64,000 bases of DNA from Mesorhizobium sp. WSM4313 (GTDB lineage Bacteria; Pseudomonadota; Alphaproteobacteria; Rhizobiales; Rhizobiaceae): NCBI RefSeq assembly GCF_002294725.1, contig NZ_NSFT01000009.1, positions 62,001-126,000 on the forward strand, written 5' to 3'. Each line of letters opens with the position of its first letter. Position 1 is the stretch's first letter. The position numbers were made by a program, and so were the translations under genes. Shown piece by piece: positions 17,584 through 26,668 of this stretch. Under the pieces are notes generated by a model that ran no database searches, was not told where the DNA came from, and saw only the letters and a program-made list of their open reading frames with translations.

Positions 17584-18522
17584 TTATCCCTTGGCGGCGT
17601 CGAGCCAAGGTTTCCACACCGTCTCGTTCTTGTCGATCCATTCCTTGACGACGGCGTCGAGATCCTTGCCTTGCTTGTCGACGGCCAGCATCATCTTCTG
17701 CTGCTCGGTCGCATCCATCTTGAAAGCCTTGAGGAAGGCGTAAGCCGCCGGCCATTTGGCGCCAAAGCCTGACCAGACGATCTTGTCGACGTCGGGGGGC
17801 GTGATGCAGTGGTCGTTGGTCTGCTCCTTGCAGGGCGGCATCGTCACCCAACCCACGTCGTTCTCGGCCAGCGCGTAGTGCGGACCCCAGAACATCATGA
17901 TGAGCGGCGTCTTGGCGGCTTCGGCGGCTTCCAACTCGGCCACCAGCGCGCCTTCGGAGCCCGACGGCACAGCGGTGTAGGGCATGTTGTTGTCGGCAAG
18001 GATGGTGGCCGCGCGCGAGCCCCAATCGGCCGGATAGTCGAGGAAGCGGCCGTTTGGCGCGGTTTCGGGTGTCGCCAATGCCTGCACGCATTCGGGCTTG
18101 TTCAGCGCAGTCCAGTCCGGCAGGCCGGGGCAGACCTTTTCCATGAATTTCGGATAGATCCAGCCTTCCTGCGTCTTCAGATCGAGCTTGCCGATGTCCT
18201 CGATCTGCTTGGCGGCCAGCACCTTCGGATAGATGTCGCCGACATTGTTCAACCAGATCTCGACCGATGCGCTGAGCGAGCCGTCGGCGAGGCCCGAAAA
18301 TTGCGGGAAATTGCCGGCGGTGACGTATTCGATCTTATAGCCGAGCTTCTCCAGAAGCTGGCCTGCGATGTGCGTGGAGACATGCGCGCCGGTCCATTCC
18401 AGCATGGCGAGCTTGATCGGCTCGTCCTTCGCGCCAAGATCGGCGCTTTGCCCGGCCGTCGTTGCGGCAAGCATCAGCGCGAGGCCAAGACCGGCCCCTT
18501 GCAAGGCATTTCTTATTTTCAT
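17584..18522 (-). CDS. Glycine betaine-type ABC transporter substrate-binding protein
   Basis: The 312-residue periplasmic protein has a Sec signal (about residues 1-27, ending GQSA) and an OpuAC/ProX-like fold. The mature start KDEPIKLAMLEWTGAHVSTH, the KLGYKIEYV strand and the WLNNVGDIYPK and YAFLKAFKMD segments fit this family. Aromatic residues scattered through the mature chain (for example in EWTGAH, DYPADWGSRA and MMFWGPHYALAEND) would form the cage that binds trimethylammonium groups. It is the first of the three transporter genes and begins 83 bases after the upstream SDR gene. It may therefore belong to the long acx-SDR-importer transcript or have its own promoter in that gap. Confidence 0.9.
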   Translation of the reverse strand: MKIRNALQGAGLGLALMLAATTAGQSADLGAKDEPIKLAMLEWTGAHVSTHIAGQLLEKLGYKIEYVTAGNFPQFSGLADGSLSASVEIWLNNVGDIYPKVLAAKQIEDIGKLDLKTQEGWIYPKFMEKVCPGLPDWTALNKPECVQALATPETAPNGRFLDYPADWGSRAATILADNNMPYTAVPSGSEGALVAELEAAEAAKTPLIMMFWGPHYALAENDVGWVTMPPCKEQTNDHCITPPDVDKIVWSGFGAKWPAAYAFLKAFKMDATEQQKMMLAVDKQGKDLDAVVKEWIDKNETVWKPWLDAAKG

Positions 18523-18605
18523 GTCAGTTCCCCTGTCTGTTGATCGTCCTTCCGTCTATGCCGGTCTCCTCCCACGAGACCGGAATCCATCACCCCCCAC
18601 CGACG

Positions 18606-19436
18606 CTACCACAAGGCGCCGCCGGTGATCTGGATGTTTTCCATGGTGATCCCCCTGGCGAGGTCCGAGCAAAGGAAAACGGCGAGCGCCGCGATTTCCT
18701 CCGGCTGCATCATGCGCCCCTGGGGATTGCCTTTCCTGAACTCGTCCATCAGTTCCTCTGCGCTGCGGCCCTTGCCTTCGCGCTCGACGACCTGCGCCAC
18801 GTTGCGGCGCATCAGCTCGGTCTCGACCCAGGTCGGACTGATCATGGCGCAGGTGACGCCGTGTGCCGCGCCTTCGAGCGCCACGCAACGCGTCAGCCCG
18901 AGCAGGCCGGCCTTGGAGGCGCAGTAAGCAGGATTGTCCTTCCAGCCGACGGAAGCCGCGGTCGAGCCGATGTTGACGATGCGGCCCCAGCCGCGTTCGA
19001 TCATGCCGGGCAGGACCGCGCGGGTCGTACGGAACGCCCCGGTGAGATTGGTGTCGACGATCTTGTCCCAGAGCTCGTCGGAATGGCCGCAGACCGGTTG
19101 CTCGGCCGTGGTGCCGGCGGCGTTGACCAGGATGTCTGCCGGGCCGACTGCCGCCTGGGCTTCGGCAAAGAAGAGATTGGTGAGCGCGCTGTCGCGCACG
19201 TCGAGATGGGCGGCGTGCACCTTGGTGCCGTGGGCAGCCAGCGCTGACTTGACGCGCTCGATCTCGTCGGCGCCGGGATAGTAGGCGGCATCCGCCGCCC
19301 TGTCCGCCTGCGGCGGCGCCACATAGGAGCCGACGGCGACATTGGCGCCGGCCTTGGCGAGCGCCGTGGCGATGGCAAAACCCATGCCGGAAAAGCCGCC
19401 GGTGACGATGGCGCTGCGGCCGGTGAGGTTGGTCAT
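18606..19436 (-). CDS. SDR-family dehydrogenase
   Basis: The 276-residue short-chain dehydrogenase has a nucleotide-binding VTGGFSGMGFA (residues 11-21), NAAG at about 105, catalytic S158 (in NIGST), Y171 and K175 (YCASK), and a C-terminal SDLARGITMENIQITGGALW. An acidic residue right after the second strand is not obvious, so cofactor preference is left open. It lies 18 bases downstream of a second SDR gene and upstream of the betaine importer, in the same minus-strand series as the acetone carboxylase genes. Two SDRs beside a ketone carboxylase suggest alcohol-to-ketone or hydroxyacid oxidations feeding it. The substrate is unknown. Confidence 0.88.
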   Translation of the reverse strand: MTNLTGRSAIVTGGFSGMGFAIATALAKAGANVAVGSYVAPPQADRAADAAYYPGADEIERVKSALAAHGTKVHAAHLDVRDSALTNLFFAEAQAAVGPADILVNAAGTTAEQPVCGHSDELWDKIVDTNLTGAFRTTRAVLPGMIERGWGRIVNIGSTAASVGWKDNPAYCASKAGLLGLTRCVALEGAAHGVTCAMISPTWVETELMRRNVAQVVEREGKGRSAEELMDEFRKGNPQGRMMQPEEIAALAVFLCSDLARGITMENIQITGGALW

Positions 19437-19454
19437 CGCGAACGTGCTCCGTGT

Positions 19455-20234
19455 TCACACTGCAAGATAGCCTCCGTCGACGACCATTTCGGAGCCGGTG
19501 ACGAATTTCGATTCGTCCGAGGCGAGGTAGAGGACCATGTAGGCGATGTCGTTGGGTTCGCCGAGGAAGCCGATCGGATGGCGCGACAGCGCCTTCGCCT
19601 TCTCCTGCTCGAGCGTGCCCAAATCGCGCAGATAATTCTCGGTCTGCGGCGTCCAGATATAGCCGGGGTGGATCGAATTGCAGCGGATGCCGTAGCGCTG
19701 CTCGGCACAGTGTACGGCCACCGCCTTGGTCAAGGTGCGCACGCCGCCCTTGGAGGCGCAGTAGGCGGCAAGATCCGCCTCGCCGATGACGCCGTCGATG
19801 GAAGAGAGATTGATGATCGATCCGCCGCCGGATTTCTTCATCAGCTTGATGCCTTCCTGGCAGCCGAGGAAGACGCCGTCGAGGTTGATCGCCATGGTGC
19901 GCCGCCATTCGGCTAAAGAGGTATCCTCGATGTTCCGAGCGATGGCGATGCCGGCATTGTTGACCAGCACGTCGAGCCGCCCGAAGCGCTGCTCGATCGC
20001 CGCCATGGCGGCAGACCAATCCTCGGGCTTCGAGACGTCATGGCGCAGAGCCAGCGCTTCGCCGCCGCCCCTGACGATCTCGGCCGCCGTGTGGGTCGCG
20101 AGGCCCTCGTCGATGTCGCTGACGACGAGCCTGGCGCCTTCCGACGCCAGCAAAAGCGACGACGCCCGTCCGAGGCCGAGACCGGCCCCGGTAACGAGCG
20201 CCACCTTACCTGCGACGCGGCCCATTTGCGGCAT
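19455..20234 (-). CDS. SDR-family dehydrogenase, classical type
   Basis: The 259-residue short-chain dehydrogenase has VTGAGLGLG (residues 14-22), NNAG at about 92-95, catalytic S144 or S145, Y158 and K162 (YCASK), and a C-terminal SKFVTGSEMVVDGGYLAV. D40 after the second beta strand favours NAD. I start it at 20234, where a perfect AAAGGAGG lies 5 bases upstream and the ATG overlaps the acxC stop as ATGA; a start 42 bases further upstream would overlap acxC heavily. The coupling to acxC implies that its activity is tied to the carboxylase, for example producing the ketone substrate or reducing the beta-keto acid product. The specific reaction is inference. Confidence 0.88.
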   Translation of the reverse strand: MPQMGRVAGKVALVTGAGLGLGRASSLLLASEGARLVVSDIDEGLATHTAAEIVRGGGEALALRHDVSKPEDWSAAMAAIEQRFGRLDVLVNNAGIAIARNIEDTSLAEWRRTMAINLDGVFLGCQEGIKLMKKSGGGSIINLSSIDGVIGEADLAAYCASKGGVRTLTKAVAVHCAEQRYGIRCNSIHPGYIWTPQTENYLRDLGTLEQEKAKALSRHPIGFLGEPNDIAYMVLYLASDESKFVTGSEMVVDGGYLAV

Positions 20235-20740
20235 CAGCCTCCTTTGTTCGACGGCTCCAGCGGCTTGCCAAGCCAATCGCGATAGAATCCTTCGAGATCG
20301 GGCTCGAAATCATGCACGATCGGGTAGCCGGGCGCCGCCGCCTCGACCTCATGCAGCGTGCCACATTCAGGGCAGATGAATTCGCGGATCTCCATCCAGT
20401 CCGGATCCGGCAGATCGCTGTTGGGGTAGATCTCGCGCAGCGTCTCCTCGCTATCGCGCACGATGATCGCCGCCTTCAGCTTCCAGTTCTTGCGATAGTC
20501 GCCGAAGGAATGGCCGCATTCGCATTTCGTCACCCGCTCGTCACCGCTTTGGCAGATGAAGAGATGATCGCCGACCGGAAGCAGGATCGGATCGCTCCAG
20601 CCGACGCGGTCCTGCAGCACCGAGACATATTTGAAGAAGCGGTCGTCGTCCTTGTAGGCGCTCATGATGCGGCGCGTCTGCGGCCAGGGCAGCGTGCCGG
20701 CAACCAGGTCGGCGATGACTTCCTTGCTGTATGAGGTCAT
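20234..20740 (-). CDS. acxC: Acetone carboxylase gamma subunit
   Basis: The 168-residue protein matches the small gamma subunit of acetone carboxylase in size and position. It contains two cysteine pairs, CxC at C73/C75 (KCECGHSFGDYR) and CPxC at C123/C126 (ICPECGTLHE), which would form a zinc site. Acidic and aromatic C-terminal sequence (HDFEPDLEGFYRDWLGKPLEP) is typical of the family. The heterohexameric enzyme carboxylates acetone to acetoacetate using ATP. The gene follows acxB by 6 bases and overlaps the next SDR gene, so all are in one transcript. The enzyme family also includes members acting on other ketones, so acetone itself is not certain. Confidence 0.9.
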   Translation of the reverse strand: MTSYSKEVIADLVAGTLPWPQTRRIMSAYKDDDRFFKYVSVLQDRVGWSDPILLPVGDHLFICQSGDERVTKCECGHSFGDYRKNWKLKAAIIVRDSEETLREIYPNSDLPDPDWMEIREFICPECGTLHEVEAAAPGYPIVHDFEPDLEGFYRDWLGKPLEPSNKGG

Positions 20741-20746
20741 GGTCCC

Positions 20747-22942
20747 TTACTCCACGCCGAAGGTCGATTTGGCGTCGACATCCCAGAAGGTCGAAAAATC
20801 CTTGGTGAAGCGCGGCGAAAGCTTGATCGCGCTGACATACATCTTCCTCACCTCGGGCGCGAAATCGGCCGCCTTCACCCTTTCGCGCTCCCTGGCGATC
20901 CATTCCGAAACCGGTTTTGCATGAGCCAAACGTCGCGCCCGCATTTCGGCACGATGGCGCTTGGTGGCGTCCAGATTGGCGACCGGGAAGCCTTCCTCGT
21001 CCTCATCGAGCACGATGCCGAAGGTGCCTTCGGCAGCCTCCTTGGTGAGGAAGCCGTTCTCGACATCCCAGGCGGTCTTGACCGGATCGCGCTCGAGCAC
21101 ATCGCCGTAACCGCCGCCGCCATTGTAGGAATGGGTGAAGACGTCGCCGGTCTTATGCGGCGCTGTGATATAAGGCCCTTCCAGCGTCACATGCTCGCCT
21201 TCCAGCCGGACCTCGAGTTCGGAGCGGTACGGGTTGGTGCCGGTGTGATGGGCCAGCGGCGCGCCATTTTCGGCCAGCTCGAAGATGTTGCTCTTGCGCA
21301 CGGCGCGGTGCTTCTGGCAGGTCGGCGCCGGATAGCCGCCGCAAAGCCCGCCATTGTCGAACACGCGCGAGGAATGTTCGGACGTGACCAGCCTGAGATG
21401 ATCGGTCTTGCTCACCAGCCAGGTCGACAGGAAGGAGCAGCCGCCGCGATATTTGCCGGCGCCGCCGGAGTTGGGGACGATGGAGCGGCCGATATAGAGC
21501 ATCGGCATGTTCTGTTCCCAGATCTCGATATTGCCCATGTCGGATTCCGGGTTCCAGCCGACATAGGCGGTGTCCAAGCCGTCCTTGATCGCGAGCGCGC
21601 CGGACCCGGCGGCGGCGCATTCGAAATGCGCCATGCCGAAGGGCGTGCCGTATTGGCTGGTGCCCCCCATCTCGATCATCGGGCTGTTGACCTGGCCGAC
21701 AAAGGCCTCCTCGACGAAGCCGCGGGCGATGAAGGAGCGCGACAGGAGCCGCTGGAAGACGCCATAGGCGGGCAAAAGCAACGCCCAGGAAGTCGCCGTC
21801 GCCACCATCTCGTTGTCGGGGTTGGTCCAGGTGCCCTTGGGCAGCTTCAGCTCGGTCGCCATCCAGGCGCCGTCATTGACGAGACCTTCGAAATTCATGT
21901 GCTGGGTCAGCGTCACGAACATGCCGCCATCCATGCCGGCCGGCGTGCAGTTCATCGAATGATACCCCCAGGGCTGCGTGCCCTCGAAGTCCATGACGAT
22001 CTTGCCGTCGGTGGTGATCTCCATCTCGATCGGCATGTTGTAGAGCCAGTCGGGATCGCCGAGCGGCTGGTAGCCCGGCTTGCCGGCGGTGACATGGCCG
22101 TAAAAGGTGTGGCCGCGGTAGATGCCGGGCACAGTGAGCTGGCGCGTGCGGGCGAGCTGGGCGCGGCGGCCCTCCTCGATGAATTCCTTCGACACCTGCA
22201 TCCAGTAGTCGAGGCCGATCTCGTCGATCAGCGCCTTGACGCTTTCGCGCATGTCGATGCACGACGCCACCTTGGCCTTCTCGTCCAGCACCCAGTAGAT
22301 CGGCATGCGGAGATTGCGCTCGCAGCGGATGACGTAGTCGCGCCGAAGCTCGTCGTTCTCGCCGACCTTCTCGGCGCAGACGAAGAGGCCCTCGGTGAAA
22401 CGTTCCTGCGCCAGCGCAACGTCGCCGCCCGGCGTGATGCCGCCGGCTTCGAGCTCGTGGCAGACCGCACCGGCCCAGCCGACGAGCTTGCCGGAATGGA
22501 AGATCGGCACCACGTCCATCACATCCGGCACCTGCACGGTGCCGATGAAGGCGTCATTGTTGGCGAAGATGTCGCCATCACGGATCTGCGGGTTTTCCTC
22601 GTAGCCGTTGCGGATCATCCATTTGATGAAGCGGCTCATCGTGTGCACATGCACCATGATGCCGTTGGAAAGCGCGATGGCATCGCCTTCCGGCGTGTAG
22701 ATGGCGACGACCATCTCGCCGACCTCGCGCACGCCGGGCGAGGCGGAGATGCGGCGCGCCATCTCGCGGGCCGATACGCAGTAGGCGCGCAATTTGGTGT
22801 GCAGCGTCTCGAATTTCAGCGGATCCTGGTTGCGCAGCTTGAGCTCGGTGATGCCGTCATAGCAGCCGGTCTCGTCCATCAGCCGTTCGGATTCGAGCAG
22901 CCTTTCGCGGATGCGCAGCGCAGAGGCGGGTTTGTCCAGCAT
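20747..22942 (-). CDS. acxB: Acetone carboxylase alpha subunit (HyuB-like)
   Basis: The 731-residue catalytic subunit belongs to the hydantoinase B/oxoprolinase family. Recognisable parts are TLHTKLRAYCVSAREMARRISASPGV near the start, the NNDAFIGTVQVPDVMDVVPIF segment with probable metal-coordinating residues, HELEAGGITPGGDVALAQERFTEG, MNCTPAGMDGGMFV and the late GGGGYGDVLERDPV. The known acetone carboxylase alpha subunit is somewhat longer (about 776). The ATG at 22942 lies 14 bases after the acxA stop behind GAGAAGG; an earlier in-frame ATG at 22987 would overlap acxA by 31 bases and is less likely. It works with acxA and acxC in an ATP-dependent ketone carboxylase. Confidence 0.92.
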   Translation of the reverse strand: MLDKPASALRIRERLLESERLMDETGCYDGITELKLRNQDPLKFETLHTKLRAYCVSAREMARRISASPGVREVGEMVVAIYTPEGDAIALSNGIMVHVHTMSRFIKWMIRNGYEENPQIRDGDIFANNDAFIGTVQVPDVMDVVPIFHSGKLVGWAGAVCHELEAGGITPGGDVALAQERFTEGLFVCAEKVGENDELRRDYVIRCERNLRMPIYWVLDEKAKVASCIDMRESVKALIDEIGLDYWMQVSKEFIEEGRRAQLARTRQLTVPGIYRGHTFYGHVTAGKPGYQPLGDPDWLYNMPIEMEITTDGKIVMDFEGTQPWGYHSMNCTPAGMDGGMFVTLTQHMNFEGLVNDGAWMATELKLPKGTWTNPDNEMVATATSWALLLPAYGVFQRLLSRSFIARGFVEEAFVGQVNSPMIEMGGTSQYGTPFGMAHFECAAAGSGALAIKDGLDTAYVGWNPESDMGNIEIWEQNMPMLYIGRSIVPNSGGAGKYRGGCSFLSTWLVSKTDHLRLVTSEHSSRVFDNGGLCGGYPAPTCQKHRAVRKSNIFELAENGAPLAHHTGTNPYRSELEVRLEGEHVTLEGPYITAPHKTGDVFTHSYNGGGGYGDVLERDPVKTAWDVENGFLTKEAAEGTFGIVLDEDEEGFPVANLDATKRHRAEMRARRLAHAKPVSEWIARERERVKAADFAPEVRKMYVSAIKLSPRFTKDFSTFWDVDAKSTFGVE

Positions 22943-22956
22943 GGCGTTCGCCCTTC

Positions 22957-25098
22957 TCAAGCGTGAGTGTAGTGCAGCAGCGTCCATTCATCGACATGGA
23001 CGCGATCCTGCGGATGGACGACGAGCGTCGTCGCCGGATGTTCGATGATGGCGGGGCCGACAACTTCGTGGCCGGGTTGCAGCAAGTCCATCTCGTAGAG
23101 ATTCGCCTTGTGCCAGCGGCCCCCGATATAGGCCTCGCGCACGCCCTTGTGGGCGGACGCCGGATCGGATTTGCCGAGCGGCCGCTTGACCAGCATCGGC
23201 TTGACCTTGTCGGCGGTGGCGATCAGCCCGAGCTCGGTGATCGAGAAGCCGGCCTCGCCATAGCGCGAGACGCGGTGGTTGACCTTGGCATAGACCGCCT
23301 CGAACTCGGCGATGACCTTGCGCATGTCGTCGGCCGAGCGAACCGCCGACAGCGGCGCCATGACCTCGACGTCCTCGAGCTGGCCGGTGTAGCGCATCAT
23401 CAGGAACGGCACGGTCTTGATCTTGTCGTGGCTGTGGCCGTCGGCGATCATTTCGTCGACCGCAGCCTTGGTGAGATCGTCCCAGACATTGGTCACCTTC
23501 TTGCCAAAGGCCTGCAATTCGTCATCGCTGGCGCGGGCGCCGATGTCGATCTGCGTCGACACCGAATGGCGGCGCATGAAATCGGCCGTGGTGCAGCCGA
23601 AGGCCGAGAAGGCTGCGGCGAACTGGAAGGTGATGATGTCCTTGAAGCCGATGCCCCTGGAGCAGCCGGCGAGATGCAATGGCCCCGAGCCGCCATAGGA
23701 CAGAAGCGTGAATTCCGAGGGGTGAATGCCCTGGCCGGAGATGACGCGGCGGAGCGCATTGTTAGCGTCGGCCTCCAGCATGTCGATCATGCCTTCGGCA
23801 GCTTCCTCGACACCGACGCCGAGAACGCGGGCGCATTTCTCCTCGAAGGCTTTGCGCGCCTTCTCGACCTGCAGCACGACCTTGCCGCCGAGGAAGTAAT
23901 GCGGGTTCAAGCGGCCGAGGATAGCATCGCAATCGGCGATGGTTGGTTCGGTGCCGCCCTTGGCGAAGCAGATCGGGCCGGGATCGGAACCGGCGCTTTC
24001 CGGTCCGAGCGAGACTTTTCGGGTCAGCGGGTCGACCTTCAGGATCATGCCGGCGCCAGCGCCGATCGTGTCGAGATGCAGCGTCGGCACGTTGAGCTTG
24101 AAGCGGTCCATCAGCGGCTCGTTCTCGATCCGCGTCTGGCCGCGCGTGATGACGCCCATGTCGAAGGACGTGCCGCCCATATCCGAGCAGATCAGCGAGT
24201 CGTTGCCAATCAGCTTGCCGACATAGGCCGCGCCGAGAATGCCGCCGATCGGCCCGGAGATCATCGTCTCGTGCAGGCGCGGATGGTCGATCGAGGTCAG
24301 GCCACCGAAGGAGAGCAGCGTCTGCACGCCATATTTGAAGCCGTATTTCTTGGAGACGTCCTCAATGCCCTTGAGCTGCTTGCGGCCGCGCGAAGTGGCG
24401 TAGGCCTCGATCAGCACCGAGTTCAGCCGCGACTGCTCGCGGATGACCGGACGCACCTCATGGCTGGTGTAGACGAGGATGTCGGCGCCGGCGGCGGCGA
24501 TCTCCTCGTGGCAGATCTCGGCAATGCGTTTCTCATGCGCCGGATTGACGTGAGAGAAGATGGTCATGATGCAGATCGCCTCGACCTTGTCGGCAATCAG
24601 CTTCTTGGCGGCCGCATGCACCTCGTGCTCGTAGAGCGGCAGGATGACGTCGCCGAACTGGTCGATGCGCTCGGTGACGCCATGGGTGCGGCGGCGCGGC
24701 ACCAGCGGATCGGGATGGTGATGGGTGACCGCATGCAGGCGGTCGGCATAGGCATAGTCGGCCCAGGCCTGCAGGCCGCGGCCCATGAGGATCATGTCCT
24801 CGAGGCCCTTGGTGGTGATCAGCCCGAGCTTGCGGCCGGTGCGCGACAACAGCGTGTTGAGCATGCCGGTGCCGGAATAGAGCACGACATTGACGCCTGA
24901 GAACAGGTCCTGCAGCGAGATGCCCCAGGCATCGGCCGCATCCTCGGCGGAGGCGAGGAAGCCCTCGGCCTCGTTCTTCGGAGTGGTCGCCGACTTGCCG
25001 ATCTTGAAGTGGCCGTCATGATCGACAAGGATCGTGTCGGTCATGGTGCCACCGGCGTCGATGCCGATGACGATTGGGTTGGTGGTAATCTGGTCCAC
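22957..25098 (-). CDS. acxA: Acetone carboxylase beta subunit (HyuA-like)
   Basis: The 713-residue subunit of the hydantoinase A/oxoprolinase family is close to the usual 717 of acetone carboxylase beta. It contains an actin-like ATPase core: GIDAGGTMTDTILVDHDG at about residues 13-30, YSGTGMLNTLLSRTGRKLGLITTKG, SGPIGGILGA, SDMGGTSFDMGV and LSYGGSGPLHLAG. This subunit handles ATP activation of ketone and bicarbonate. It is the first gene of a minus-strand series (acxA-acxB-acxC-SDR-SDR-betaine importer), with a LuxR-type regulator diverging 110-116 bases away. The order A-B-C is that of known acetone carboxylase operons, but the sigma-54 activator usual for them is absent here. Confidence 0.92.
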   Translation of the reverse strand: MDQITTNPIVIGIDAGGTMTDTILVDHDGHFKIGKSATTPKNEAEGFLASAEDAADAWGISLQDLFSGVNVVLYSGTGMLNTLLSRTGRKLGLITTKGLEDMILMGRGLQAWADYAYADRLHAVTHHHPDPLVPRRRTHGVTERIDQFGDVILPLYEHEVHAAAKKLIADKVEAICIMTIFSHVNPAHEKRIAEICHEEIAAAGADILVYTSHEVRPVIREQSRLNSVLIEAYATSRGRKQLKGIEDVSKKYGFKYGVQTLLSFGGLTSIDHPRLHETMISGPIGGILGAAYVGKLIGNDSLICSDMGGTSFDMGVITRGQTRIENEPLMDRFKLNVPTLHLDTIGAGAGMILKVDPLTRKVSLGPESAGSDPGPICFAKGGTEPTIADCDAILGRLNPHYFLGGKVVLQVEKARKAFEEKCARVLGVGVEEAAEGMIDMLEADANNALRRVISGQGIHPSEFTLLSYGGSGPLHLAGCSRGIGFKDIITFQFAAAFSAFGCTTADFMRRHSVSTQIDIGARASDDELQAFGKKVTNVWDDLTKAAVDEMIADGHSHDKIKTVPFLMMRYTGQLEDVEVMAPLSAVRSADDMRKVIAEFEAVYAKVNHRVSRYGEAGFSITELGLIATADKVKPMLVKRPLGKSDPASAHKGVREAYIGGRWHKANLYEMDLLQPGHEVVGPAIIEHPATTLVVHPQDRVHVDEWTLLHYTHA

Positions 25099-25214
25099 GG
25101 GTCGCTTTCCCTTGCCGAGAGTGACCGCAGGCTAGATTCCCAAAGCCGGATCGCGCCATATGCCTAAAGACACAATGACGCTTGGGCCGGGTTCGCCGAG
25201 AAAAGGGCATGCGC

Positions 25215-25991
25215 ATGGGCAACATCTGGGCGCCGCTGGCCAAGGCTATCGCCGCCACCGGCACCGACCGGCATGTCGACTGCCTGATCGATCTGATCGG
25301 CGCCGACATCGCGCATGACCTGGTGACGGTGACGCGCTACTCGGCGACCAAGACGCCGGAATTCGTCAAGCACCGGCGCTTCTCCGACGAGATGGTGCGG
25401 CGCTATCTCGACAATTACTACGTCTTCGATCCGTTCTATGCCTCGTGGCGCAGCCAGCGCCGGCTAGGCATCATGCCGCTGAAAGGTTTGGCCAACGAGG
25501 AGGCCAAACGCGGGCAGTACATAGCCGGTTTCCTGGCGCAGTCGGAAATCTGCGACGAGGTCGGCATCATGCTGGCCGATGGCGGCGACTGGTGCCTCGG
25601 CATCTTCCTCGACCGCTCGACGGTGTCGTTCAAGGACAGCGAGATCGCGCTGCTCACCGAGCGATTGCCGGTGTTCGAGGCGCTGCATGCGCTGGACATC
25701 AAAGCACGCGGCTCAGACTTCTCCCGCACCTCGGCGCCCAGTGGTCTCGGCGCCTCGCCGCAGCAGAAGCCCAGAGTTCCGGAAAGCCTCTGGCCCGAGC
25801 TTTCATCGCGCGAGCGCGAGTTGGTGCAGCTCATCCTCGCCGGCCATCCCACCGCCAACATTGCCGAGCGGCTCGGCATCACCGTCGGCACGGTGAAGAA
25901 CCACCGCCGCCGCATCTATGAAAAGCTCGACATCACCACCGAGCGTGAATTGTTCCTGCAGTTCTTCCAACATCTGGGTCCAGCAGCGTAG
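25215..25991 (+). CDS. LuxR-type helix-turn-helix regulator
   Basis: The product of about 258 residues has a C-terminal LuxR/GerE domain: LSSRERELVQLILAGHPTANIAERLGITVGTVKNHRRRIYEKLDI at about residues 195-240. An N-terminal region of roughly 170 residues shows no autoinducer-domain signature that I can recognise and may sense another ligand. The start is ambiguous: GAGAAAAGGG lies 7 bases before the ATG at 25215 and only one base before the ATG at 25209, so I prefer 25215. A TTG at 25182 is also in frame. The gene diverges from acxA and is the obvious candidate activator of the carboxylase series. Regulation of acetone carboxylases by sigma-54 activators is the known precedent, so this would be a different control type. 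Confidence 0.82.
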   Translation: MGNIWAPLAKAIAATGTDRHVDCLIDLIGADIAHDLVTVTRYSATKTPEFVKHRRFSDEMVRRYLDNYYVFDPFYASWRSQRRLGIMPLKGLANEEAKRGQYIAGFLAQSEICDEVGIMLADGGDWCLGIFLDRSTVSFKDSEIALLTERLPVFEALHALDIKARGSDFSRTSAPSGLGASPQQKPRVPESLWPELSSRERELVQLILAGHPTANIAERLGITVGTVKNHRRRIYEKLDITTERELFLQFFQHLGPAA

Positions 25992-26668
25992 CTGACATCG
26001 GTCAGGAGCAGCGAATCGCTGAACCGGATCGATTCAATGCTCTTGCGGCCGGATATCGTTTCTGAGCCAGATCACAATGCGAGAATAATGTCCGTTCTTG
26101 AAGGTTTCGCTGCCCTAAGCTGCCGGCCGCTTGCGGCCCAAACCAGCCGCGCTCATACCGTCATGGTCCATACATGCGTCCTCCGACCATTTTTGTGGGA
26201 AAGAAGCCGCTCCCTAGTTCGCCAGAATACGAAGGATATGGGTCGGCTAACCAGCCGCTAGGCCATTGATTTTCTTTCGAAGCCTCACACCCTCAGCGAC
26301 TAACATAGTCGGTAGAAATCAATGGCTACGAAGTGGTTCGCCAAAAGAAGCCGATTCACCACTCGCCGACCGCAGCTTATCCTTTGACTTCCGGGGGTGG
26401 AAACGTCCCTACAGGTTAGTCGCTGTAAATCTCTCGATCTCGACAAGAACTGACTGCGCGGACGGACCTTGCCCGAGGTGAGACGTACCTTCATCGCTAG
26501 TAAGCTCGGAAGAGAAATCATGTTGACGCTCTGCCGGTTGTGATACGGCGCGGCATTCGGCCTGGGTGGCTTGTCACCGGCCTGACGCCTGGAACGAGCT
26601 GGTCAGAGATCGGCCGGATATAGTGGCTCTATCAAGCCGGTCGCCGCTGCCCGTGGGGCACGATCGGG
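25992..26668. other. Gene-poor 677-base stretch
   Basis: No convincing gene is seen on either strand; short open frames here lack family resemblance, good start signals and the usual codon pattern. Base composition is noticeably less GC-rich than the flanking genes. A compact hairpin (GGCCGC, TT, GCGGCC) lies at 26125-26138 without a T-tract and may end the LuxR transcript. An 11-base inverted repeat at 26294-26304 and 26415-26425 is listed separately. The region separates the carboxylase locus from the sugar-acid locus and may be an old junction. Confidence 0.6.
26294..26425. repeat. 11-base inverted repeat bounding a 132-base segment
   Basis: CAGCGACTAAC at 26294-26304 is repeated as its exact reverse complement, GTTAGTCGCTG, at 26415-26425, with 110 bases between. 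No target-site duplication is evident at the outer edges. It could be a decayed small mobile element, a structured transcript or chance. Confidence 0.4.

Noticed and set aside
18600..20019. A 487-codon minus-strand frame across both SDR genes
   Set aside because: It is the wrong frame of two clear SDR genes, whose catalytic YxxxK motifs are in other frames.
20921..24900. Two very long plus-strand open frames (681 and 645 codons) opposite the carboxylase genes
   Set aside because: They mirror acxB and acxA on the minus strand and read as low-complexity antisense translations.
26037..26521. Short open frames in the gap after the LuxR gene
   Set aside because: No family resemblance, no good ribosome-binding site and unlikely codon use.
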